Counted from the first letter of the stretch, positions 1-5,915 are shown. The stretch: 6,057 bases of DNA from Thermoplasmata archaeon (GCA_003663565.1 QMTT01000062.1:1-6057), one strand, 5' to 3'. Notes: generated by a model not told the origin, from the sequence alone. Program-made: numbers and translations.

Positions 1-1
1 C

Positions 2-238
2 TATCAGTCAAGAAGGCTTAGGATAAGATATAGAAGTAGAGATGGCAACTTTAAGTACGTACATACGCTTAACAGTACTGCGCTAGCGACAACTAGAACG
101 GCAGTCGCTATAATAGAAAACTACCAGAAAGAAGACGGGACAATAGAGATCCCCAAAGTACTAAGGAAGTACCTCGGAGGAATTAAGGAAATAGTGCCTC
201 CCGAAAGAAAGAACTTGAAATATTCTTTCTCAGAGTGA
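2..238 (+). CDS. serS: Seryl-tRNA synthetase, C-terminal end (partial)
   Basis: This is the last 78 residues of a class II seryl-tRNA synthetase, which charges tRNA-Ser with serine using ATP in the cytoplasm. The gene enters from the left edge of the window, so its start and N-terminal tRNA-binding coiled coil are not visible. The fragment carries class II motif 3: [20 protein letters not shown] lies at fragment residues 21-40, and the arginine at fragment residue 32 is the motif-3 ATP-binding arginine. It is followed by the typical [11 protein letters not shown] tail at residues 50-60. This is the ordinary bacterial/eukaryotic-type SerRS, not the rare methanogen type. A charged tail of 18 residues follows and ends at TGA. 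The next gene is 89 bases downstream on the same strand and has its own promoter, so the two need not be co-transcribed. Confidence 0.93.
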   Translation, partial: YQSRRLRIRYRSRDGNFKYVHTLNSTALATTRTAVAIIENYQKEDGTIEIPKVLRKYLGGIKEIVPPERKNLKYSFSE

Positions 239-263
239 CTTAACGCACACCTTCTATGTTTCG

Positions 264-271
264 TTTATAAA
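264..271 (+). promoter_or_regulatory. TATA box for trm14
   Basis: The octamer TTTATAAA matches the archaeal TATA box. Transcription would be expected to begin about 25 bases downstream, near 294. That gives a leader of roughly 34 bases ending in the ribosome-binding site GGTGAGG (314-320), seven bases before the ATG at 328. No clear purine-rich BRE is visible just upstream. The position is consistent with a promoter that makes trm14 independent of serS. Confidence 0.55.
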
Positions 272-327
272 TTACTTTTCTTATCATAGAGATGTGCCTA
301 TGTTTCTTCTTATGGTGAGGACTAAGT

Positions 328-1455
328 ATGACAAAAGATCTAGAGAGGTTCATAATAACCACCACATGGGGCTTGGAGGATCTCACAGCAGAAGAAGTCG
401 AGAGTTTTGGAGGGAATGTAATAGAGATTCTTCCTGGAAAAGTGCTGGCTGAAGCTCCTTTTGAGTTCATGTATGTTGCCAATTATATCCTTAGAACTGC
501 TGAGAAGGTCTACATATACCTTACACATGATAAGTTCAAAACCCTTGAGGATATAAAAGCTATTGTAGAAGATATAGACCTTTCAAAGTACATTAGCGGT
601 CAGGAAACTTTTGGCGTTAAAACAAAAAGATTTGGCAATCATTCTTTCACTTCTATAGACGTGAACAAGATCGTTGGAGAGATCATTCAGAGAAAATACA
701 GATTAAACGTATACCTTGATAACCCAGATCTTGAAATAAAGACTTGGGTCATTGAAGATGTTTTTATTATGGGCATAAACACCACTGGTTACTCTCTTTA
801 TAGAAGAGGTTATCGCATTTATCAGCACCCAGCTCCTCTAAAGCCAACAATCTCCTCTCTTCTTTTAAAACTCGCCGGATGGAAGCCCCAGGATCCACTA
901 GTGGACCCCATGTGCGGCTCCGGGACGATATTAATAGAGGCAGCCCTTATGGCTAGAAATATCCCACCAGGATATTTTAGACCATATTATCAGTTTTACA
1001 GGTTTAAATTCTTTGATAGATCATTCTTCGAGGAAATAAAAAGAACGTTTAACAAAAGGATACATTGGGACTTAAGAATACCCCTTTACGGAATTGAGCT
1101 CTATAAAAACCACTTATATGGAGCAATATCCAACGCGACAATGGCCAAGGTCATTGATACGATTTCATTTCTTTTAGGAGATGCACGAAAGCTTTGTCAA
1201 TTCCTAAAATTTGATGTAGATTACGTTGTGACAAACCCTCCGTATGGTCTAAAAATTGCAAGCAAAAGGACTGTATACGAACTCTATGAAAGATTCGTTA
1301 CCGAGCTTGACAAGTGTCTTTCGGGAGCAACAATTGTAGTAATGACCGCTGAGGAGTATTTCTGGACTCTTATAAAAGACTCCTTTAAAATCCTTGAGGT
1401 AAGAGAAATAATGTATGGAGAACTCCCAACAAAGATCTATAAATTCAAAGTTTAA
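328..1455 (+). CDS. trm14: tRNA (guanine-N2)-methyltransferase, Trm14/RlmL-like, THUMP domain
   Basis: The predicted enzyme transfers a methyl group from S-adenosylmethionine to the N2 of a guanine in tRNA; in characterised archaeal Trm14 the target is G6 in the acceptor stem. An N-terminal ferredoxin-like plus THUMP region, which binds the tRNA 3' end, covers about residues 8-150. It is followed by the family signature LYRRGYR at 157-163 and a Rossmann methyltransferase domain. SAM motif I is VDPMCGSGT (192-200), the acidic ribose-binding residue is E257 in GIELY, D285 lies in GDARKL, and the catalytic motif is NPPYG (303-307). The C-terminal GELPTKIYKF also fits this family. At 375 residues it is close to the roughly 380 I recall for methanococcal Trm14. 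Trm11 (G10 methylation) is less likely because the motif-I context and LYRRGYR are of COG0116 type. The ATG has a GGTGAGG ribosome-binding site seven bases upstream. All catalytic motifs are intact. The exact tRNA position is inferred from the family. Confidence 0.88.
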   Translation: MTKDLERFIITTTWGLEDLTAEEVESFGGNVIEILPGKVLAEAPFEFMYVANYILRTAEKVYIYLTHDKFKTLEDIKAIVEDIDLSKYISGQETFGVKTKRFGNHSFTSIDVNKIVGEIIQRKYRLNVYLDNPDLEIKTWVIEDVFIMGINTTGYSLYRRGYRIYQHPAPLKPTISSLLLKLAGWKPQDPLVDPMCGSGTILIEAALMARNIPPGYFRPYYQFYRFKFFDRSFFEEIKRTFNKRIHWDLRIPLYGIELYKNHLYGAISNATMAKVIDTISFLLGDARKLCQFLKFDVDYVVTNPPYGLKIASKRTVYELYERFVTELDKCLSGATIVVMTAEEYFWTLIKDSFKILEVREIMYGELPTKIYKFKV

Positions 1456-1458
1456 GAG

Positions 1459-2349
1459 TTAAAAGAGTGTCTTCGAGCTTCTTCTTATGACACTTATTAC
1501 TTCTTCTTTGTTCTCGTTTATCAATTTCCTATGATACTCCATTTCGTTAATGTGCATAGGATCTCCCATCACTTCTCTAACGTGATCAAATGAGTATTCT
1601 CCTGTGATTAGTTTCTCGATGAGAGATGCATACTGAGATAATGATATCTCCCTCTCAGGTTTTCGTGGCTTTATTTCATACATTCCTACTATATGTATCC
1701 TATGTTCTCCTTCAAATAATCTCCATCTGGGAAAATATTCTAAATATGCCGAAAAGGCTTGTACATAAGATTCCTCAGATAATGACTTTTCGAGCTCAAC
1801 GAATATTCCTGCAGATGGCTCAAATGTTGTGGAGAGCTCCATAAACACGAAGATGTTATACGCATAGTAAAAGCTATTACCAGATAAAAAGCTCTCTTTC
1901 CTAGAAATGTATAGATCATTACTTATGGCAAAGGGTGCTGTAGGAGGGGGTATGGGCCTTCCAATGCATCCACCAATAAGAGGATATAAAAAGTTCCGAT
2001 ATACGCTGTCATACGGTAAATAATAGAAGAAGACTGCCGAATAACCTAAGTTGAAAAGAGCATTCAATTGATTAACATCTGCTGTATTTAGGACATATTC
2101 AGACCCTATATGAAACAAAATGTTTTCATCAGTTTCTAAAAATTCTAGCACTTCAAGAAGAGCCTCTTCAGGAGAAATATATTCCCCTATAAAATCTATC
2201 ATTTCATTAGGGCAATTTAAGTTACCAGTCATTCTTCCTCCATACACTGAAAGCATAACTTTTAGACCTAACTTATGATATCTTCTCACAATTTCAGGTG
2301 CCCTTTCAGCTTTCTCTATTACTACGGCTATCATTTTCTCTATTTTCAT
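1459..2349 (-). CDS. Unrecognised 296-residue protein, third gene of the SepF-ZPR1 operon
   Basis: I do not recognise this family. The ATG directly follows the TAA of the ZPR1 gene with no gap, so translation is probably coupled. A second in-frame ATG at codon 6 (MIAVVIEKAE) is an alternative start. The protein is soluble: no signal peptide or convincing membrane helix is seen, although the aromatic stretch around 104-123 (AVFFYYLPYDS) is hydrophobic. The N-terminus looks like alternating beta/alpha (strand 6-12, helix 15-26, strand 29-35). A proline-rich segment IGGCIGRPIPPP lies at 125-136, and the last 65 residues are charged and helical. The order of a Rossmann-like N-terminus, a possible strand near ENILFHIGSEY (75-85) and a glycine-rich middle could suggest a degenerate GT-A glycosyltransferase fold, but no DxD motif is present, so this is speculation only. 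Cysteines are few (C46, C128) and do not form a metal site. Its stop is three bases from the stop of trm14. Confidence 0.8.
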   Translation of the reverse strand: MKIEKMIAVVIEKAERAPEIVRRYHKLGLKVMLSVYGGRMTGNLNCPNEMIDFIGEYISPEEALLEVLEFLETDENILFHIGSEYVLNTADVNQLNALFNLGYSAVFFYYLPYDSVYRNFLYPLIGGCIGRPIPPPTAPFAISNDLYISRKESFLSGNSFYYAYNIFVFMELSTTFEPSAGIFVELEKSLSEESYVQAFSAYLEYFPRWRLFEGEHRIHIVGMYEIKPRKPEREISLSQYASLIEKLITGEYSFDHVREVMGDPMHINEMEYHRKLINENKEEVISVIRRSSKTLF

Positions 2350-2946
2350 TTATACTTCTGAACTTTCGAGAACTAGATAACCAAACTTTAATGACTTCAG
2401 TTCTTCCTCAGTTAGTCTTCTTTTCTTAGCTTTTTCTGATATTATCGCACTATTCCCTGTGGGATCATCTATTATGAGTGTCGCCTTCTCTTTTCCTTCT
2501 TTTATAAGTTCAATTTTTTTCTTAAGTTCCTTTATCTTTTCTAATTTTTCTTGAGAGGTTTCAGATCCCTCAAGCATGTTGAGTACATTAAGAATCCTAT
2601 CTAAAACGCCTTCTACATTGGAGACAAAACCAAATGACCTTGGACCTGGTTCTATGGTAACTCCTAGCTCAGGAATCCTAATAGTACCTGAAGAAGAGCG
2701 AATAACTCGTATTAACATGTCTCTTTCTGATGATATCTCTAGTTCATACCTCATGGGTTCTCTTTCTCCTGCAATAAGGACATCAGCATGTCTAAAACCA
2801 CAGTTCTCGCAAATAAGTGTTATTTCAACTATTTTCCTAAAATATGGTATTGAATGAGCGTGTGTTATTATCTTAATAGTTTTTTTTCCACAGATAGGAC
2901 AATGTATTGGTACTTCCGTTGGTTTGACAGTCTCTGGAAACATCAC
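2350..2946 (-). CDS. zpr1: ZPR1-type zinc-finger protein
   Basis: This is a single-module archaeal ZPR1 protein of 198 residues. Eukaryotic ZPR1 has two such modules and helps fold elongation factor eEF1A; the role of archaeal members is not established, and an aEF1A chaperone is the natural inference. The zinc finger has CPIC at 16-19 and CENCGFR at 46-52, with the spacing and the PYF linker (34-36) typical of the family. A beta-rich domain follows at about 53-125, then a lysine/glutamate-rich coiled coil (131-154), then DPTGNSAII at 161-169, the conserved ZPR1 signature. The reading begins GTG-ATG. The ATG at 2943-2941, one codon in, is an equally good or better start and gives 197 residues; AGGTG touches it and GAGGG lies about nine bases ahead of it. 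The gene starts 26 bases after the SepF-like gene and abuts the next gene, so the three form one operon. Confidence 0.9.
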   Translation of the reverse strand: MMFPETVKPTEVPIHCPICGKKTIKIITHAHSIPYFRKIVEITLICENCGFRHADVLIAGEREPMRYELEISSERDMLIRVIRSSSGTIRIPELGVTIEPGPRSFGFVSNVEGVLDRILNVLNMLEGSETSQEKLEKIKELKKKIELIKEGKEKATLIIDDPTGNSAIISEKAKKRRLTEEELKSLKFGYLVLESSEV

Positions 2947-2972
2947 CTGATACCCTCTCTTAGATGTTGCTT

Positions 2973-3386
2973 TTAAGATAGCCTCTCTATGCGATATTCA
3001 GACCTTTTACATATGATAAAATACGTCTGCTCTTGGATTGTTGCATAGCTCTCGCGTCTTCCACCAGGAGGTCTAAGTACTGCAGATTCTAAAACGTTTT
3101 TGTAGTCCTTATAAATGTTCCCAAGCCTGTTAAGATACTCGTCTTCCTTCATCCTAGGAAGACATATCAGCACAACATGTCCCTGAAGAGCCAACTGAAA
3201 ATACGATTTTATGTCTTCGGGATCCTCTCTTGGATTTTTAATTACGTAGATCATTCTTTTAGATGCCGTTTCCCCCTCTTGAGCCTGAAACGCAGAGAGG
3301 TCTAAGTAGTCTAACCTTCTAGGCTTCGTAATTTGTCTTTGTGAGGAAGTACTTTTTCTTTTTGTAAAGATGTCAAGCAGTCCCAT
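2973..3386 (-). CDS. sepF: SepF-like (DUF552) protein, putative division-ring or membrane anchor
   Basis: The 137-residue protein has the architecture of archaeal SepF. It starts with a short hydrophobic/basic helix MGLLDIFTKRK (1-11) that could insert amphipathically in the membrane. A disordered basic linker (12-26) and YLDL (27-30) follow, then a compact alpha/beta core from about 45 to 135. In the core, IYVIKNPREDPEDIKSYF (46-63) followed by QGHVVLICLP (68-77) matches the strand-helix-strand start of the SepF domain. SepF proteins tether FtsZ filaments to the membrane in bacteria and many archaea. The core is divergent: a basic RPPGGRR segment (105-111) stands where the domain usually has its glycine-containing dimer region. 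The assignment comes from architecture and local similarity, not from a search. The ATG has a strong site, GGGGAGGT, ending four bases upstream. It is first in its operon, and its leader is the GC-rich structured block at 3391-3540. An unrelated small alpha/beta protein remains possible. Confidence 0.55.
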   Translation of the reverse strand: MGLLDIFTKRKSTSSQRQITKPRRLDYLDLSAFQAQEGETASKRMIYVIKNPREDPEDIKSYFQLALQGHVVLICLPRMKEDEYLNRLGNIYKDYKNVLESAVLRPPGGRRESYATIQEQTYFIICKRSEYRIERLS

Positions 3387-3390
3387 GTGA

Positions 3391-3540
3391 ACCTCCCCTA
3401 TCCGTTCTGCCTACCCGTTAAGAGCGGGTAGGTTTCCCTCCTCCCCTCTTCATTGGAGGGCTTTCGTGGGGAACGGTTACTCCCCACATCCTCAAGCTTA
3501 ACGATCCTCATTCGGGCTTAGAATCCCAATGTCAGAGACT
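3391..3540 (-). mobile_element. GC-rich hairpin block resembling an IS200/IS605 (TnpB) right end with guide-RNA scaffold; operon leader
   Basis: By hand count 81 of 150 bases are G or C, against 29 of 120 in 3541-3660. Three perfect hairpins lie in a row: 3466-3472 with 3481-3487 (7 bp), 3436-3441 with 3455-3460 (6 bp) and 3410-3417 with 3425-3432 (8 bp). In addition 3402-3407 (CCGTTC) can pair with 3471-3476 (GAACGG) across the block, a pseudoknot-like contact. Read on the minus strand, a compact structured RNA ending in a terminal hairpin resembles the right end and omega-RNA of IS200/IS605-family elements. A 39-codon open frame on the minus strand (3517-3398) could be the decayed C-terminus of tnpB, but nothing upstream of it resembles the rest of TnpB. 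The block would therefore be a solo or decayed end. An independent structured RNA or a cis-acting leader is the main alternative, because the block ends on the ribosome-binding site of the SepF-like gene. Confidence 0.42.
3410..3432. repeat. 8-bp perfect inverted repeat with 7-base loop
   Basis: CCTACCCG (3410-3417) pairs perfectly with CGGGTAGG (3425-3432) around the loop TTAAGAG. On the minus strand it is the last strong hairpin before the ribosome-binding site and ATG of the SepF-like gene, 24 bases from the start codon. No run of T follows it on either strand, so it is not a simple terminator. Its position fits the terminal hairpin of an IS200/IS605-type right end. Confidence 0.85.
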
Positions 3541-3574
3541 GTTATATTATAACTAAGATAAGTCCTAAATAATA

Positions 3575-3585
3575 TTTTAAAAATT
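3575..3585 (-). promoter_or_regulatory. TATA-like element for the SepF operon or structured leader RNA
   Basis: The minus-strand sequence AATTTTTAAAA is a good archaeal TATA-box candidate within very AT-rich DNA. It would place transcription start near 3555, so the transcript would include the whole GC-rich block as a leader of about 165 bases. A second candidate is the palindrome GTTATATTATAAC (3541-3553), which would start transcription near 3522, still upstream of all three strong hairpins. The sequence alone cannot decide between them. Confidence 0.4.
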
Positions 3586-3653
3586 ACGAAGGACAGTAGG
3601 TGCTAAACTTTACACTCTTTGCTAACTATTTTAGTTTCATATTTCTCTTAAGG

Positions 3654-3665
3654 TTAATAATATTA
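3654..3665 (+). promoter_or_regulatory. TATA-like element for the radical SAM gene
   Basis: TTAATAATATTA is the best TATA-like match upstream of the radical SAM gene. It would place the transcript start at about 3685, leaving a leader of about 20-25 bases that carries the Shine-Dalgarno sequence at 3704. Several other AT-rich stretches nearby could serve instead, so the call is weak. Confidence 0.3.
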
Positions 3666-3703
3666 CTTTCCTGAAGAACATTAAGACATTAGTCACTGAG
3701 AAC

Positions 3704-3711
3704 AGGAGGTG
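3704..3711 (+). promoter_or_regulatory. Shine-Dalgarno AGGAGGTG that overlaps the only canonical start codon
   Basis: AGGAGGTG is a full eight-base match to the archaeal anti-Shine-Dalgarno sequence. The GTG at 3709-3711 is its last three bases, so a ribosome held here could not use that GTG in the normal way. Six bases further on, at 3718, lies an in-frame ACG, followed by ATA-GCA-TTT-GGT (IAFG). This is the spacing expected of a true start, which suggests that ACG at 3718 is used or that an ATG has been altered there. Confidence 0.7.
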
Positions 3712-4668
3712 CTTGTCACGATAGCATTTGGTCCTGTTCCATCAAGGCGCCTTGGAAGAAGTCTTGGCGTGAATAACATTCCTTACAAAATATGCTCTTA
3801 TTCGTGTGTTTACTGCCAAGTAGGGAAAACTCTTCACATGAGTATTGAAAGAAGGATGTTCTATGACATAAAGGATATACTAAGAGACGTTAAGAAAAAA
3901 GTCAAAAGTATACTTGCAAAAGGTGAAAAAATAGATTACATAACATTTGTTCCAGATGGAGAACCAACATTAGATATAAATCTTAGAAAAGAAGCAGAAC
4001 TTCTTAAAGATTTAGATATACCAATTGCTATCATAACTAATTCTTCATTGATGTGGGATGATGATGTTAGAGATGACTTAGAGATATTTGACCTGGTTTC
4101 TCTGAAAGTAGATGCAGTAACTAAAAGTTTGTGGAAAAAAATTAACAGACCTCATAAAGACTTAGAATTAGATAACATTTTAGAGGGTATTTTAGAGTTC
4201 AGTAAGGTCTTTCGTGGAAAGCTAATTACGGAAACAATGCTCATAGATGGAATAGACTACAGCAAAGAGATAATAAAAATAGCGAAATTCTTAGAAAAAA
4301 TAAACCCTACAAAAGCCTATATAGCGATTCCTACAAGACCTCCTTGTGAAAAATGGGTAAAACCAGCAAATGAGAACATCGTAAATTATGCATTTCAAAT
4401 GTTCTCAGAATCCCTTGGTTCAGATAAGGTTGAACTCTTAATAACTCATGAGGGAACAGATTTTGTGCCTATTGAAGGTGATGTTGAAAGTGAGTTACTT
4501 AGCATGACATCTGTACATCCAATACGTGAAGACTCCCTTGATGTCTTCCTTAAAAGGGCAGGTGTAGGATGGGAAGTCGTTGAGAGATTACTCTCAGAGG
4601 GAAAACTTGTTGAAATAGAATATAAAGGAAAGAAGTTCTACATAAGAAAATTTCCAGTAAAACCTTAG
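3709..4668 (+). CDS. Radical SAM iron-sulfur protein (COG0731 type) with C-terminal winged-helix-like domain
   Basis: The protein is a radical SAM enzyme that should bind a 4Fe-4S cluster and cleave S-adenosylmethionine to a 5'-deoxyadenosyl radical; its substrate is unknown. The N-terminal signature FGPVPSRRLGRSLGVNN (7-23) is followed by the cluster motif C29-x3-C33-x2-C36 (CSYSCVYC). Further core motifs are VPDGEPTLD (81-89, the GGE-like SAM contact), ITNSS (109-113), SLKVDA (131-136) and NRPH (146-149). Residues 262-315 look like a winged-helix domain, unusual for a plain radical SAM core. The family shares a COG with the wyosine enzyme TYW1, but the FGPVPSRRLG signature marks a different subgroup, so TYW1 is not claimed. 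The in-frame stop at 3697 bars any upstream start, and the GTG at 3709 lies inside the Shine-Dalgarno sequence. The true start may be ACG at 3718, giving 316 residues. The gene stands alone and converges on the dehydrogenase gene. Confidence 0.85.
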   Translation: MLVTIAFGPVPSRRLGRSLGVNNIPYKICSYSCVYCQVGKTLHMSIERRMFYDIKDILRDVKKKVKSILAKGEKIDYITFVPDGEPTLDINLRKEAELLKDLDIPIAIITNSSLMWDDDVRDDLEIFDLVSLKVDAVTKSLWKKINRPHKDLELDNILEGILEFSKVFRGKLITETMLIDGIDYSKEIIKIAKFLEKINPTKAYIAIPTRPPCEKWVKPANENIVNYAFQMFSESLGSDKVELLITHEGTDFVPIEGDVESELLSMTSVHPIREDSLDVFLKRAGVGWEVVERLLSEGKLVEIEYKGKKFYIRKFPVKP

Positions 4669-4675
4669 TATAGAC

Positions 4676-4685
4676 TGCTTTTTTG
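4676..4685 (+). terminator. Oligo-T terminator after the radical SAM gene
   Basis: A run of six T (4679-4684) starts eleven bases after the stop codon, within the 31-base gap between two convergent genes. Archaeal RNA polymerase ends transcripts at such T runs without needing a hairpin. The minus strand shows no comparable run beyond the dehydrogenase stop. Confidence 0.5.
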
Positions 4686-4699
4686 AGGATATTTAGTAT

Positions 4700-5893
4700 T
4701 CAGAGTATTTCCATATATATCTCCCTTACAAGGTCTTCAGTAACATCGTATGGAGTCATTCCTATAAGATACTTCATAGTCCTAAACGCTATTTCTACAA
4801 GCTCATCCACAGTGTCCTCATTAAATCCCAAGTTTGAAAGCCTCTCGTTCACTCCTAGTGAAGATATCCACTCCTCAAGAGCTTTTCGTGCTACCTTAGC
4901 CTCCTTTGGGTCTCCTCTTAATTCTTGTGCTATTGGCCTCAAAGCCATTGAAAGCTCTTTGGGAAACACTTTATATGTGTGTTCAATGATCACTGGAAGT
5001 AACAGTGCTAGACCTAATCCGTGAGGTACCTTTGGCTTGACAGCAGATATTGGATGTTCTAGCGCATGTGCAAGATGTGCTCTGGAATTATCAAGTGTTA
5101 TCCCAGCAACCATAGAAGCGTATAAAAGCCAATATCTGCTATTGACATCTGCCAGATCATCTAGGACTTTGGGAAGATTCTCAAATATGCGGTGAGCTGC
5201 CTCTATCGCCAGGGTTACTGTGAACGGATTGGAATGTTTACTTGTCATTGATTCTAAGGCATGGCTTAGTGCATCTATTGTTACATATATTGTCTGATCC
5301 TTTGGAAGCTTAACTGTTAGAGTAGGATCATCTATAGAAAATGTCGGATATATAGACTCGTGTGCTATACTAATCTTTGCTTTTTCTTCCGGTACTGTAG
5401 CAACTGCAAATCTATCAACTTCTGTACCTGTACCATGTGTTGTGTTTATCGCAAAGATAGGTACAGCAGGATTCTTTATAGCTCTCTTTAAATATAAATC
5501 CTTAGCAGAGATGTCCCTATTTGCCAAAAGCGTAGCAGTAGCCTTAGATACATCTATTACACTACCTCCACCTATTCCTAGGACGGACTTTGCCCCAATT
5601 CCATTGCCAAACTCAAAGGCTGCTTGTATCATATCTACTGTAGGATTTGCAGAAACGCCATCATAATGAGCATACTCTATCTCAAAGGACTCTAAAATAT
5701 CTTTTACAACTTCCCATGCACCACACTTCTTGTACGAGCTCTTTCCCGTGATTATGAGAAGAGGTGTTAAGTCCCTAGTTACTATATACTCCGCTATTTT
5801 TCTAAAAGACTTAATAGCATTTATCCCAAAGAACAATGTTGTTCTTAGATTTAGCGTAAAGCCTTTCATATTTACCACCACGTCATGAGACAT
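4700..5893 (-). CDS. Iron-containing alcohol dehydrogenase (group III)
   Basis: This NAD(P)-dependent, divalent-metal alcohol/aldehyde oxidoreductase has 397 residues, near the usual 380-400. The N-terminal nucleotide-binding domain has GIGGGSVIDVSKA (106-118) and the downstream NTTHGTGTEV (150-159). The C-terminal helical domain carries the metal ligands D207 and H211 (IDALSHALES), H276 (AHALEHP) and H291 (VPHGLG), with H280 in the place of the catalytic-site histidine of E. coli FucO. H276 and H291 are 15 apart, against 14 in FucO from memory, so one residue is inserted, but all ligands are present. The natural substrate cannot be read. The first ATG (5893) has no ribosome-binding site but lies about 27 bases from a TATA-like element, which suits a leaderless transcript. 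The ATG at codon 9 (5869) has GGTGGT four bases upstream and is the alternative, giving 389 residues. No partner gene is adjacent on this strand. Confidence 0.93.
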   Translation of the reverse strand: MSHDVVVNMKGFTLNLRTTLFFGINAIKSFRKIAEYIVTRDLTPLLIITGKSSYKKCGAWEVVKDILESFEIEYAHYDGVSANPTVDMIQAAFEFGNGIGAKSVLGIGGGSVIDVSKATATLLANRDISAKDLYLKRAIKNPAVPIFAINTTHGTGTEVDRFAVATVPEEKAKISIAHESIYPTFSIDDPTLTVKLPKDQTIYVTIDALSHALESMTSKHSNPFTVTLAIEAAHRIFENLPKVLDDLADVNSRYWLLYASMVAGITLDNSRAHLAHALEHPISAVKPKVPHGLGLALLLPVIIEHTYKVFPKELSMALRPIAQELRGDPKEAKVARKALEEWISSLGVNERLSNLGFNEDTVDELVEIAFRTMKYLIGMTPYDVTEDLVREIYMEIL

Positions 5894-5915
5894 ATGTCAA
5901 CAGGGGACACTTGAA

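Noticed and set aside
240..528. Two minus-strand open frames of 80 and 62 codons over the start of trm14
   Set aside because: They lie antisense to a convincing gene with intact family motifs, have no ribosome-binding site or recognisable product, and are chance open frames.
328..1455. Trm11 (tRNA G10 methyltransferase) as the identity of the THUMP methyltransferase
   Set aside because: The LYRRGYR signature, the VDPMCGSGTILIEAA motif I and the GELPTKIYKF tail fit the COG0116 Trm14/RlmL group better.
1626..2857. Plus-strand open frames of 72 and 93 codons opposite the unknown and ZPR1 genes
   Set aside because: There is no ribosome-binding site, no recognisable domain, and they are fully covered by the minus-strand operon.
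3391..3708. CRISPR array, tRNA or C/D-box RNA in the long intergenic region
   Set aside because: There are no regularly spaced direct repeats, no cloverleaf or T-loop sequence, and no paired C and D boxes at proper spacing.
3709..4668. TYW1 wyosine-tRNA synthase as the identity of the radical SAM protein
   Set aside because: It shares the COG, but the N-terminal FGPVPSRRLG signature and C-terminal winged-helix-like tail belong to a different subgroup.
4683..5666. Plus-strand open frames opposite the alcohol dehydrogenase gene
   Set aside because: They are antisense to a complete, motif-rich enzyme gene and show low-complexity serine/threonine-rich composition typical of shadow frames.
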